A stretch of 64,000 nt of DNA from positions 38,936-102,935 of the forward strand of contig CAYTXG010000008.1 in the NCBI GenBank assembly GCA_964441025.1, written 5' to 3'. Made by a program: the position numbers and the translations under genes. Within the stretch, counting starts at the first letter, position 1. Each line of letters opens with the position of its first letter. Below are positions 25,104-34,563 of the stretch, piece by piece. This stretch comes from JAAZIN01 sp964441025. GTDB lineage: Bacteria > Bacillota > Dethiobacteria > DTU022. The notes beneath the pieces were generated by a model. That model ran no database searches. It was not told the DNA's origin and saw only the letters and a list, made by a program, of their open reading frames with translations.

Positions 25104-25283
25104 TAAAAAACCTCCCTTATCAGTTGATTAAATCATTTTATTTTTTCCGAAGACAAGGGAGGATATGCAAATGCGGAAGACAAGAGAAAAAAACAGAAAG
25201 AGGGTCCTCGCTGCCGGCAATAAACACACTTTACTTGCAGAAGCAACGTTGCAGCCCCTTTAACAAAGGCGAGTCAAGAACAC

Positions 25284-25319
25284 AGCCCCGGTAGCCTTTG
25301 GTGCCTGGCACCGGGGGCT
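25284..25319. repeat. Hairpin with nested GGTGCCTGGCACC palindrome
   Basis: AGCCCCGG (25284-25291) pairs with CCGGGGGCT (25311-25319), and GGTGCC-T-GGCACC (25300-25312) lies on the 3' side. It sits 18 bp past the acyl-CoA synthetase stop. Without a T-run it may be a repeat element acting as a transcript end. Confidence 0.5.
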
Positions 25320-25336
25320 ACTAAAGTCGCCGTGAC

Positions 25337-27496
25337 TCATGCGGGGACTATGAGGGCGTCGGCGGCAACAGCGCCCTCCCCATCAGGATAGAGGATGAGA
25401 GGGTTGATGTCGAGCTCGGCAATCTCATCGCCCAGCTCTACCGCCAACCTGGAAAGCTGCATCATGATGGAAACAAGGGCCCGGCGGTCCCGGGGGGGCT
25501 GCCCCCGCACGCCGTCAAGAAGAGCCCGCCCCTGAATCTCATCGAGCATCTCCCGGGCGTCCTCTTCCCTCAAGGGGGCGCTACGCAGCGACACATCTCG
25601 AAGCAGCTCCACATAGATCCCACCCAGGCCAAAAAGCAGGCTGGGGCCAAAAATGGGATCCTTTTTTAAACCTAGAATTATCTCCAGTCCGGCTGGAAGC
25701 ATTTCCTGGACCAGCACTCCATCAAGACGGGCGGCGGGATTGTAGCCCTCCGCCCCCCTGATCAAAAGTTCATAACCCTCTTCCACCGCTGCTGCATCCG
25801 CCAGGTTCAAGAGCACTCCTCCCGCCTCGGTCTTGTGAAGGATATCCGGTGATTCGATCTTCAAAACGACGGGGTATCCGATCTCCCCTGCCGCCTCCAC
25901 CGCCTCCGTAGCCGAGCAGACCAGCAGCTCCCTGGTAACGGGGATCCCGTATGCCCTTAATACTTCCTTGGAGCGCGATTCAGTCAGGGCGCGGCCTTGG
26001 GAAAGCCTTAGCGTTTCCAGGGCGCGCCGCCTTTCCGAGCCCGGCTCGTACAGGGGAAAGTGGCTCACGGTTTTAGCCTTTTTAACCCAGTCCGCCAGGG
26101 CGGAGATAGCCCACAACCCGCTGGGGACATGTTCGATTACCGGCACCCCCGCGCGGATCATCTTCTCCCTGGCTTCAACGGCGAAGTCCTGTCCCGTGGG
26201 CCATGTAAATATCGCCAGGGGTTTGTCAACAGAGTAGTAAATATCGATGATCTTCTGCGCCGCTTCCGAATCAGGCATCTGCAAATTGTAGAAAAATGCC
26301 CCGACATCGACAAGGGGATCTTCCATGACCGTGCGTATAGCCCGCTGGAACAGGGCCTCGTCGGTAAAAATTGCGGAGGTCAGATCAACGGGATTGGCCA
26401 CAGCCCCGAAAGAGGGGAAGAATTCGCGCAGTTTGTTCTGTGTCTTTTCAGTCAGGCGGACCACTTCAAGGCCAAATTGGGGACATTTATCGGCCACAAC
26501 AACACCGCCGCCGCCTGAAATGGTGATCACGCCTATATTCTTACCCCGGGGCATGCGCCCGGTGGCATGCAGTGCTATAAGAGCATTCATCTGCTCCACA
26601 TCATCGGCACGCACGACCCCGTACTGCTTGAACACACCGTCATAAACCCGATCCTCGCCGACAAGAGCGCCGGTATGAGACGCCGCCGCTGTGGCGCCGA
26701 CGGCGGTGCGGCCCACTTTTTGCAGGGTGACCAGCTTGCCCCCCTGCAGCGCCCTGTAGCATGCATCCATGAAAAGGCGGCCCTGACGTTGCAAACCTTC
26801 AACATAGCCGCCGATAATCCCCACCTCATCCCTGCCCGCAAGGTAGCTTAATATCTCGGCAAAGCCGATATCAGCCTCATTGCCGGTGCTGATAAAATAA
26901 TTAAAGCCCACTGAGTGCTGCACCACCATCTGGTAGATAATCGCACCCAGGCCGCCGCTTTGCGTGATGTAGGACAGTTTTTCCGGATAGTAAAGGCCGG
27001 CAGGCTTTTCATGAAACATGAAGCTGGGCACGCTGCCATTATAAAGGTTCAGTACACCCAGGCAGTTGGGGCCGAGAATGCGCATACCCGAATCCCGGGC
27101 CAGGCTGCGCATCTCCTCCTGCACTCTCCTGCCGCTTGCATCAACTTCGGCAAATCCGGAGGTGAAGACTATAGCTGCCTTGACCCCTTTGGCGGCGCAC
27201 TGCCGGAGCGCCGCCATGGTAATTGCAGCGGGCACCGCAATGATTGCCAGATCAACAGGGTTGGGGATATCGGCAATGGCAGGGAAGCATTTCCATCCCC
27301 CCAGCTGTTCATATTTTGGATTTACCGGGTAGATCTCGCCTGCATATTCAAAGAGAGTTAACAGGGCAAGGGGAATGCCGCTCGGTTTTACAAGGTTTTG
27401 GCTGGCTCCCACGATGGCAATAGAGGCCGGGTAAAACAAAGGATGCAGTTCCTGCTGCAGTTCCCGGTGCAATTCTTGCATCGACTTGGCGGTCAC
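25337..27496 (-). CDS. ADP-forming acetate/acyl-CoA synthetase (alpha-beta fusion)
   Basis: 719 residues. The N-terminal CoA-binding domain starts S-I-A-I-V-G-A-S near residue 27. A succinyl-CoA-synthetase-like domain has the phospho-His in S-H-T-G-A-L-V-G-E near residue 270. The C-terminal ATP-grasp domain begins near residue 490. It makes ATP from acyl-CoA plus ADP and phosphate, or runs in reverse. The frame extends to 27541, but that part encodes the AGGAGG site; GTG at 27496 has correct spacing. A TATAAT-like -10 is at 27547-27552. Substrate (acetate, propionate or other acids) is unknown. Confidence 0.88.
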   Translation of the reverse strand: MTAKSMQELHRELQQELHPLFYPASIAIVGASQNLVKPSGIPLALLTLFEYAGEIYPVNPKYEQLGGWKCFPAIADIPNPVDLAIIAVPAAITMAALRQCAAKGVKAAIVFTSGFAEVDASGRRVQEEMRSLARDSGMRILGPNCLGVLNLYNGSVPSFMFHEKPAGLYYPEKLSYITQSGGLGAIIYQMVVQHSVGFNYFISTGNEADIGFAEILSYLAGRDEVGIIGGYVEGLQRQGRLFMDACYRALQGGKLVTLQKVGRTAVGATAAASHTGALVGEDRVYDGVFKQYGVVRADDVEQMNALIALHATGRMPRGKNIGVITISGGGGVVVADKCPQFGLEVVRLTEKTQNKLREFFPSFGAVANPVDLTSAIFTDEALFQRAIRTVMEDPLVDVGAFFYNLQMPDSEAAQKIIDIYYSVDKPLAIFTWPTGQDFAVEAREKMIRAGVPVIEHVPSGLWAISALADWVKKAKTVSHFPLYEPGSERRRALETLRLSQGRALTESRSKEVLRAYGIPVTRELLVCSATEAVEAAGEIGYPVVLKIESPDILHKTEAGGVLLNLADAAAVEEGYELLIRGAEGYNPAARLDGVLVQEMLPAGLEIILGLKKDPIFGPSLLFGLGGIYVELLRDVSLRSAPLREEDAREMLDEIQGRALLDGVRGQPPRDRRALVSIMMQLSRLAVELGDEIAELDINPLILYPDGEGAVAADALIVPA

Positions 27497-27737
27497 TGGG
27501 TTTACCTCCTCAGGTCTCAAATGGAGACTGCATGTTATCAATCTATATTATAAACATTTTACCCGAAAAGGTCGCTTTTGGGTATCCTTTTGTGCAAGAT
27601 TAACATTTTTATTATTTCATTACCAAAATGATAATGGTAGCAGGTCAGCTACATTTATAGCATAATATAACATGTGATCAGATCTTTTCTAAAAGTTAAA
27701 TTCAGTTAAAATAACTCTTTAGCCAAAATTATTATGC

Positions 27738-27743
27738 TATAAT
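27738..27743 (+). promoter_or_regulatory. Extended -10 promoter element of the PBP gene
   Basis: TGC-TATAAT lies 44 bp before the GTG start. No good -35 box is seen at 17 bp, but the TG extension can compensate. The 245-bp AT-rich gap also serves the divergent synthetase gene. Confidence 0.5.
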
Positions 27744-27786
27744 ATCCTTATTATAGCTAAGCAAGCGAGAGGAGGCGCTCCGAGAG

Positions 27787-30700
27787 GTGTCTGGAAAAAA
27801 AGGTTCCTTGAGCGATTCTCAAAAAAGCAATGAACAGGGGGATAAAAAGTTCCGCTTTCCAAAGATGAAAACCAAGCGGGATGTTATAAAAATAACTGTC
27901 GTGCCGATTTTGATCCTCATCGCACTGGCAGGTCTCATTGCCGCGGGCGTTTTGATAAGTTATGCCGCTTCAGCGCCCCGCCTGGATCCGGCAGCCCTGG
28001 AAACGGTGGAGGCGTCGTACATCATTGATCGTGAAGGGGTGGAGATAGCCCAACTCCACGCCGCCGAGAACCGGGTGGTGATCCCCATTGATGAGATCCC
28101 CAAGCAGCTTCAAAATGCCTTTATTGCCATAGAGGACGAGCGTTTTAAAAAGCACAAGGGCGTCGACCTGCCCGGTTTCGCGCGGGCTATCCTGGTCAAT
28201 ATCCGCGATCGCAGTTTTTCGCAGGGCGCCAGTACCATTACCCAGCAGTTGATCCGCAATACCCTGCTGGAGAAGGAAAAGAAAATAAAGCGAAAGGTCC
28301 AGGAGATGTGGCTGGCTCTGCAGCTGGAAAACAAGTATAGCAAAGACGAGATCCTGGAGATGTACCTCAACCGGATCTGCTTCGGCCACGCCGTCTACGG
28401 GGTGGAGGCCGCTGCCCGGTTCTATTTCGGCAAGAGCGTGGATGAGCTTAACCTGGCTGAATCGGCACTGCTGGCCGGGGTCGTGCGGATGCCGACATAT
28501 GACAATCCCTTCTACAACGAGGAGGGAGCCATCAACCGGATGAAGCTGGTGCTCGCCAACATGAAACGCCTGAAATACATCAGCTCTGCAGAATACGAAG
28601 AAGCGCTGTCGGCAGAGCTGAACTTTGCCGAACCGGTCTCCTTCGCCTATACTTACCCCTATTTTGTCGATTATGTGGTCCACCATGAGCTCATTGATAT
28701 CCTTTCAAATATGCCCGAGTTTGGGACTGTTGAGGGCGCTTATGAGGCCATATACAACGGCGGGTTCAAAGTCTATACCACCCTGAATACGGGCTACCAG
28801 GCACACCTGGAGGAGGTTCTTAACAGAGCCGAACTGTACCCCAGAACCATCTTTATAGATATGGACAAACTCCGCAAGGCCGTTACCGCCAACAATGGCC
28901 AGATTCCTTCCGATTACCCCGACGCCTATATTGATGAAGAAAATGGAATAGCCCAGCCCCAATCTGCGCTGGTGCTGGCTGATCCGCAGAGTGGGGAGGT
29001 CCTGGCCCTGGGAGGCGGACGGGAATACAGCAAGAACCGCAATGAGGTGCTGCGCTACCTCAGCGCCCGCCAGCCCGGTTCAGCCATCAAGCCGATCATT
29101 GCCTACGCCCCCTCTTTTGAAGAGGGGCTGCTGGGCGCCGGTTCGTCGCTGGATGATGCCCCTTTGATCGGCCCGCAGGGCTGGCGCCCGGAAAACTATG
29201 CCAGGAATTTCCTGGGGATGGTCACTGCCCGCCAGGCGCTCTCCTGGTCGTACAACATTCCGGCCATCAGGACCTACACCGAGCATATCGGGCTGCAAAA
29301 AGGGGCCGAAAAGGCTTACCAGATGGGCATTTCCACTTACAATCCCCGGGAGAATTCGCCTGTGCCCAGCTGGGCCATAGGTTCCCGGGAAGTAACGGCG
29401 CTGGATATGGCCCAGGCCTTCGGTGTCCTGGCCAATAACGGTATCAAAATGAAGATGCATACGGTGCGCCGAATCGAAGACCGCAATGGAAAAACCATCT
29501 ATGAATATAAAACCGAACCGGAGCAGGTGCTGTCGCCGGAAGCGGCCTTCATCACTACCAGCATCCTTCAGGATGTGATCAGCTCCACCACCGCCCGGGG
29601 ACTCTCGGGAATGGGCCGCCCCCTGGCCGCCAAGACAGGGACAACAGACGATGCCCGGGACATTTACCTGGCCACGTATGCTCCCAACCTGGTTGCCACA
29701 TTCTGGATGGGCTACGACATCAAGGATATGGGGAAAATCGTCAGCGGATGGAATGTCTCCACCGGCCTGATGCGGGAGGTTTTTAAAGAGGTTTTCGAAA
29801 CGCTGCCCCGGGAGAATTTCCCCCCGCCGCCGCCGGGAGTGGTCCGGGTGGAGGTGTGCACTAAGTCGGGCCTTCTGCCCACCGATCAATGCCGCGCGGC
29901 GGGAACGGTCAGGGCCGATTATTTCTTGAAAAACCATGTGCCCAGGCTGCCCTGCGATATGCATCTCATGGTCGATATCTGCCAGGCTTCGGGACTCCTG
30001 GCGGGAGAATTCTGCCCTGTGGAACAGGTTGTATCAACACCCTTTTTCAAGCGGCCCGACTATATCATCACCGATGGGGGCTGGAGCGGCGGGGCCGGAA
30101 GGGGGCCGCTTGATGCTGAAGAGGGGCCGCCGGAGGAGACCTGCAACGTGCATACTGAATATTCAGGGACCTTTACCCATTTTACCGCTTCGCTTAATAA
30201 GAAGAACGACGAGATCACCCTGGACTGGGGTTACAGCGGCGCTTTGCTGGAAGGGTACGAGCTTCACCGCCAGTCGACAGACGGCGACGGCGCAGCCGTG
30301 CTGATCGGCACATTCGGAAAAGAGCAAATATCGTACAAGGACAAAAATGTGCAGGCGGGTAAAACCTATATCTATACCCTTTACGCAATCAGCGAACACG
30401 GGATCCGTTCAGAGCCGGTCACGGCAAGTGTTGTGGTGCCGGAGCCGCAGTCCAAAGTGCCGGAGGCCCCCAGGAATTTGACGGCATACTCCACGGTCGA
30501 AGGGGAGGGCTATGGGGTTCACCTAACCTGGGACCCTGCAGATTTGCGGGCAACACACTATTTCATCTATTGCCTCAGTAATGGGGAATATGAAAAAATA
30601 GGCACTGCGTTTATGAATAAATTTGATTACATTGTCCCGAACCCCGGGACGTACATCTACTCCGTCACGGCGTGCAATCTATCCGGGGAATCGGCTAAAA

Positions 30701-30819
30701 GCAATCCATGTAAATTGGAGATTGATCTGGATGAAGAAGATGCGAGCCTTTCCGGATGGCTGCGCAATCTTCTTGCTGCCTGCCTCTCCCGCTTCTCCGT
30801 CATCCAGGCCTGGCGCTAA
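27787..30819 (+). CDS. Class A penicillin-binding protein (PBP1A family) with FN3 repeats
   Basis: 1010 residues, an unusually long PBP1A. Order: cytoplasmic Lys-rich tail, membrane helix about residues 37-60, GT51 glycosyltransferase (E-D-E-R-F-K-K-H-K-G near residue 117), transpeptidase with S-A-I-K (Ser432), S-Y-N (Ser488) and K-T-G (Lys616). A Cys-rich stretch follows (C-T-K-S-G-L-L-P-T-D-Q-C near residue 697). Two fibronectin type III-like repeats fill residues about 790-980. It polymerises and cross-links peptidoglycan outside the membrane. GTG start with GAGGAGG upstream. Confidence 0.95.
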   Translation: MSGKKGSLSDSQKSNEQGDKKFRFPKMKTKRDVIKITVVPILILIALAGLIAAGVLISYAASAPRLDPAALETVEASYIIDREGVEIAQLHAAENRVVIPIDEIPKQLQNAFIAIEDERFKKHKGVDLPGFARAILVNIRDRSFSQGASTITQQLIRNTLLEKEKKIKRKVQEMWLALQLENKYSKDEILEMYLNRICFGHAVYGVEAAARFYFGKSVDELNLAESALLAGVVRMPTYDNPFYNEEGAINRMKLVLANMKRLKYISSAEYEEALSAELNFAEPVSFAYTYPYFVDYVVHHELIDILSNMPEFGTVEGAYEAIYNGGFKVYTTLNTGYQAHLEEVLNRAELYPRTIFIDMDKLRKAVTANNGQIPSDYPDAYIDEENGIAQPQSALVLADPQSGEVLALGGGREYSKNRNEVLRYLSARQPGSAIKPIIAYAPSFEEGLLGAGSSLDDAPLIGPQGWRPENYARNFLGMVTARQALSWSYNIPAIRTYTEHIGLQKGAEKAYQMGISTYNPRENSPVPSWAIGSREVTALDMAQAFGVLANNGIKMKMHTVRRIEDRNGKTIYEYKTEPEQVLSPEAAFITTSILQDVISSTTARGLSGMGRPLAAKTGTTDDARDIYLATYAPNLVATFWMGYDIKDMGKIVSGWNVSTGLMREVFKEVFETLPRENFPPPPPGVVRVEVCTKSGLLPTDQCRAAGTVRADYFLKNHVPRLPCDMHLMVDICQASGLLAGEFCPVEQVVSTPFFKRPDYIITDGGWSGGAGRGPLDAEEGPPEETCNVHTEYSGTFTHFTASLNKKNDEITLDWGYSGALLEGYELHRQSTDGDGAAVLIGTFGKEQISYKDKNVQAGKTYIYTLYAISEHGIRSEPVTASVVVPEPQSKVPEAPRNLTAYSTVEGEGYGVHLTWDPADLRATHYFIYCLSNGEYEKIGTAFMNKFDYIVPNPGTYIYSVTACNLSGESAKSNPCKLEIDLDEEDASLSGWLRNLLAACLSRFSVIQAWR

Positions 30820-30875
30820 AGGGAAAGGCGGGCAACCCGCCCCCTGTCTCCCGCTGTTCAGTAAGACATCTCCGC

Positions 30876-30905
30876 AAGGGCACGGTTAGCCGTGCCCTTG
30901 CTTTG
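30876..30905 (+). terminator. Intrinsic terminator after the PBP gene
   Basis: AAGGGCACGG (30876-30885), loop TTAG, CCGTGCCCTT (30890-30899), then GCTTTG. The rest of the 256-bp gap to the glycosidase gene shows nothing further. Confidence 0.7.
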
Positions 30906-31075
30906 TGAAACCCCCCGGCGCAGTTCGATGCACCCCATCCCGGGGCGTCAAAAGGCGGCAATTGTGGGGCCGGGCGGCAGACGCATTAAAGGATTTCCGC
31001 CCCCAACGAATAATCTAATAGGTGTGCGGCGGATCACTGACAAGGCCATACCCACCGCCGCCGGGGGGAGAAATT

Positions 31076-33043
31076 ATGACTGGAAAGTACACTGTTGAAA
31101 AGAGCGACGCAGCCCTGATGACCGCCTCTCCCAAATTGACCGCAGAAGAGTCCCTTTACCTGACCGGCAACGAATATATCTCTTTACCTGAAATAGGAGG
31201 AGCCGGCGAAATCAGGTCGGTGAATGTGCTGCACATGGGCGCCCGGGGCCTGCTTGAATTCAGAGGCTCAGAACAGCGCCCGCTGCTGGCCCCCTTTATC
31301 ACTGTTGACGGAGAGGAGCACCTTCTCCCGGGAAAGCCGGCCTGGAACTGCCGCCATGACTGGATCCCCCATTTCGAGATACGCGCCAACCGCCGCTTCA
31401 TGGTCGAGGGTGATATATTTGTCCCGCCGGGCCGGCGGGGTTGCTGCTGCCGGCTCCGCCTGACCAATATATCAGAAGACCCGCTGAGGGTGGAGATGGG
31501 CTGGCGGGGATGCTGGAGCGAGTTCAACTACCTGATCTTCAGAAGGCGGCCGTTAAACGGCAGGGGCAGCATCGAGTACGACGACTGGACAGGCAGCCTT
31601 CTCCTGGAGGCTCGCAACGGCCTGCCCCTGGCCGCCGTGGCGCTGGCGCTGGCCGTGGAAGGGGAAGAGGCTGCCGGATCGGGCTGGGAGTTTCAGGACC
31701 GGCCCGGAGAGCCTGCCGCCTACCGGGGGGCAGTCCGCCTGGAAGCGGCTCCCGGGGAAAGCACAGGCCTCACCCTGTACATTGCCGTAAATCTCGAAGC
31801 CGACGGCGCAGGGACCACCGCCATGGATCTAAAGCGGCACGGCGCTACGGCCCTGGCCGCAGAGACGGAACAGAAGCTGGCGGAGCTGCGCATGGAGCAG
31901 GCAGATCCCGGCATCTCCGCAGTCTTGAACCGCAATCTTCTATTTAACTATTTTTACGCCCTGGGGCGGGCCCTGGACGATGATTCTCTTGTGCCCGTCA
32001 CTTCGCGCAGCCCCCGTTACTACGTGAGCGCCGCCTACTGGAGCCGGGACACGCTCCTGTGGAGCCTCCCCGGGCTGCTGCTGGCAGACAGCTCCCTCTG
32101 CCGGGAACTGCTGCTGACCATATTCAGCCGCCACCTTGACCGCGCCGGCGAGCACGCTCACTACATTAACGGCGTCCTGCTCTACCCCGGCTTCGAGCTG
32201 GACCAGCTTGCCGCCCACTTCCTGGCGCTGCAGCGCTATGAGCACTCTACCGGCGACCTTTCACTGCCGGGCGAGGGATTGATCCGCCAGGGGCTGAATC
32301 GGCTCGCCGGGAAGGCGCTGGAGCAGTTTGACCCGGAAAGCGGTCTGTACCGCACCTTTCTCGATCCTTCGGACGACCCTGTGCTCTATCCCTACCTCAT
32401 ATATGACAATGCCCTGCTGCAGTGCGCCTTCACCTACCTGGCCGAACTGCAGTCGGCGGGACGCTGGAAACACCCTGCGGATTTTGCGGGGCTCGCCGCA
32501 GCGCTGCACCAGGAAATCTACCGGCACGGCACCGTTAAAGGGCCCTGCGGAATCATGTTCGCCTGGGCGGTGGATGGCAAAGGGCGCTTCCAGCTCTATG
32601 ATAATCCGCCGGGCAGCCTGCAGCTCCTCGCGTTTTACGGTTTCTGCCCTCCTGAAGAGCGAGTTTACCGGAATACCGTGTTCTGGATCCGCTCTCCGAA
32701 CAACCCCCTGTTTCATGCAGACTGCCCCTTCGCCGAAGCCGGATCGCTGCACGCACCCGGTCCCTGGCCGCTGGCCGCATGCAATGATATCCTCGCCCTC
32801 AATGAAAGCGGTCGTGATTTTTTACTCCAAGCACCCATGGACAACGGCTTCTGCTGCGAAACCGTTGACCCGCAAACGGGGAAGGCGGCCACGGGAGCGG
32901 CTTTCGCCTCGGCTGCGGGCTTTCTCGCCCACGCTCTATGGGCATGGGCCGGCGGATCTGCTGCAGAGGTTCGGGAAAACGCCCCGGAAGGCGGCGAAAC
33001 GTCTTTTTTGTTGAAGAAAAAAAAGGAAAGACGGGCCCCTTAA
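31076..33043 (+). CDS. Six-hairpin glycosidase-like protein, (alpha/alpha)6 barrel
   Basis: 655 residues, cytoplasmic (no signal peptide). The N-terminal third is beta-rich. From about residue 290 a helical toroid follows, with Y-W-S-R-D-T-L-L-W-S near residue 322, P-G-F-E-L-D-Q near residue 371, Y-L-I-Y-D-N-A-L near residue 442 and M-D-N-G-F-C-C-E near residue 591. The W-x-R-D and acidic residues resemble glycogen-debranching, GH15 and GH63-type catalytic barrels; the exact family is not settled. ATG at 31076 follows GGGGGAGA. It precedes a GPH sugar symporter by 50 bp, so it probably hydrolyses an imported oligosaccharide. Confidence 0.65.
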   Translation: MTGKYTVEKSDAALMTASPKLTAEESLYLTGNEYISLPEIGGAGEIRSVNVLHMGARGLLEFRGSEQRPLLAPFITVDGEEHLLPGKPAWNCRHDWIPHFEIRANRRFMVEGDIFVPPGRRGCCCRLRLTNISEDPLRVEMGWRGCWSEFNYLIFRRRPLNGRGSIEYDDWTGSLLLEARNGLPLAAVALALAVEGEEAAGSGWEFQDRPGEPAAYRGAVRLEAAPGESTGLTLYIAVNLEADGAGTTAMDLKRHGATALAAETEQKLAELRMEQADPGISAVLNRNLLFNYFYALGRALDDDSLVPVTSRSPRYYVSAAYWSRDTLLWSLPGLLLADSSLCRELLLTIFSRHLDRAGEHAHYINGVLLYPGFELDQLAAHFLALQRYEHSTGDLSLPGEGLIRQGLNRLAGKALEQFDPESGLYRTFLDPSDDPVLYPYLIYDNALLQCAFTYLAELQSAGRWKHPADFAGLAAALHQEIYRHGTVKGPCGIMFAWAVDGKGRFQLYDNPPGSLQLLAFYGFCPPEERVYRNTVFWIRSPNNPLFHADCPFAEAGSLHAPGPWPLAACNDILALNESGRDFLLQAPMDNGFCCETVDPQTGKAATGAAFASAAGFLAHALWAWAGGSAAEVRENAPEGGETSFLLKKKKERRAP

Positions 33044-33093
33044 CGAAAATAGGTGGAGAAAAGTTAAATTCTTTTGAAAAGGAGATCTGACAG

Positions 33094-34416
33094 ATGGTCA
33101 AAAAACTGTCTTCCTGGGGCAAGCTGGCCTACGGGATCGGCGCGGGGGGCTTCAGCCTCATTGACCGGATCATGGTTACCTGGTTGATGTACTATTATGT
33201 GCTTACCCCCATTAAAGGAAAAGAGGCGCTTATTTCCGGGGTGGCTTTCGGCGTGGTCATGTTCCTGGGCCGGGTCGTCGACGCCGTCGCCGATCCGCTC
33301 ATCGCCCGCTGGTCCGACAACCACGGCGGCCGCCTCGGCCGCAGGATTCCCTTTATGCTCTACAGCGGTCTCATCTACACGGCGGTATTTATCGCCCTTT
33401 TTTACCCGCCTGCGGCCGCCGGAACACCGGTTAACAGCGTTTACCTGACTCTGATGCTGGGACTTTACTTTGCCCTCTTTACCGCCTATGTCTGCCCCTA
33501 CCTGGCCTTGTTGCCCGAACTGGCCCGCACAAACAAGGATCGCGTGGATCTGTCCACCTGGAAAGCTGTTTTCAGCATCCTGGGTGTAGCCGGCGCAGCC
33601 GTTGGCGGAGGCATGCTCATCGATTCCATCGGCGATTACGGTATGATCTGGGTGATGGGCGTCATCGGCCTGCTCATGCTCTATGTGCCCGTATTGATTC
33701 GTGAAAAGGACTATGCCAAATCAGAACCGGCCACATTGGGGCTGGTGGATGCGCTGAAAACAACCTTTCAAAACCGCCCCTTTGTGATCTACCTTGCGGG
33801 AATGGTTGCTTTTAACCTGGGCTTCACCATTGTTACCCTGAATATCCCGCCCTATGTTACGGTCCTGCTGGGGGGGACCGAGGGAGACACGGCGGTATAT
33901 TTTGGACTGGTCCTGGGGGTGGCCCTGCTCTGCTTCCCGCTGGTAAATATTTTTTCCAAAAAGTTCGGCCTGAAAGCAGTGATGCTGTTCTCGCTGATTC
34001 TATTTGCCATCCTGCTGCCGGGAATCTATTTCTTCTGCCAGCCGCTTTTCGGCTTATCAGCCCAGATTTACGGCTATATCCTGATGGGCCTGCTGGGAAT
34101 CCCGGTTTCTTCCATCTTTGTGGTCCCCGATGCGATTGTGGCCGCAGTCTCAGATCTTGAAGAGAGGCTCACCGGGCAGCGCCGCGAAGCCATGTACTTC
34201 GGCGCACAGGGCTTTGTCTCCAAACTGGCAATCGGCCTTTCTTCTGTCATTACCGGTTTCCTCCTGGACTATTTCGGTAAAACAGTAGCGCAGCCCCTCG
34301 GGATCCAGCTGACCGGACCTGTCGCCGCTTTCTTTGTTCTCATCGGGGCTATTATTTTCTTCTATTATCCTGAGAAAGAGGTCGTCGCCTACGAGCAGAA
34401 ATCATTAGGGGCATAG
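33094..34416 (+). CDS. GPH-family (MFS_2) sugar:cation symporter
   Basis: 440 residues with 12 hydrophobic segments. The GPH marks are D-P-L-I-A-R-W-S-D and the following R-L-G-R-R-I-P-F-M between TM2 and TM3, near residue 68. Relatives (melibiose and glucuronide carriers) import glycosides with Na+ or H+. AAGGAGA precedes the ATG. It probably feeds the glycosidase encoded upstream. An imperfect GAAACCGG/CCGGTTTC stem lies just past the stop. Confidence 0.85.
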   Translation: MVKKLSSWGKLAYGIGAGGFSLIDRIMVTWLMYYYVLTPIKGKEALISGVAFGVVMFLGRVVDAVADPLIARWSDNHGGRLGRRIPFMLYSGLIYTAVFIALFYPPAAAGTPVNSVYLTLMLGLYFALFTAYVCPYLALLPELARTNKDRVDLSTWKAVFSILGVAGAAVGGGMLIDSIGDYGMIWVMGVIGLLMLYVPVLIREKDYAKSEPATLGLVDALKTTFQNRPFVIYLAGMVAFNLGFTIVTLNIPPYVTVLLGGTEGDTAVYFGLVLGVALLCFPLVNIFSKKFGLKAVMLFSLILFAILLPGIYFFCQPLFGLSAQIYGYILMGLLGIPVSSIFVVPDAIVAAVSDLEERLTGQRREAMYFGAQGFVSKLAIGLSSVITGFLLDYFGKTVAQPLGIQLTGPVAAFFVLIGAIIFFYYPEKEVVAYEQKSLGA

Positions 34417-34515
34417 CGCAAACTTACTGTCGAAACCGGAGCCAGGGCAGGCCTCGCCCGGTTTCGGGTACGATCGGTTTTTTACGCACCGGTTTGTACT
34501 AAGCATTACAAATTT

Positions 34516-34535
34516 GGGCGGCCACAAGGCCGCCC
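34516..34535. repeat. Perfect GC hairpin GGGCGGCC-ACAA-GGCCGCCC
   Basis: Eight-bp perfect arms, 28 bp past the nitrilase-like gene's 3' end. Similar to 355-375. Between convergent genes it could limit read-through. Confidence 0.6.
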
Positions 34536-34563
34536 CTACAAAAACCAGGGGGCCAGGCAGCAG

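Noticed and set aside
29080..29964. 294-codon frame antisense to the PBP gene
   Set aside because: Coding shadow; no motifs.
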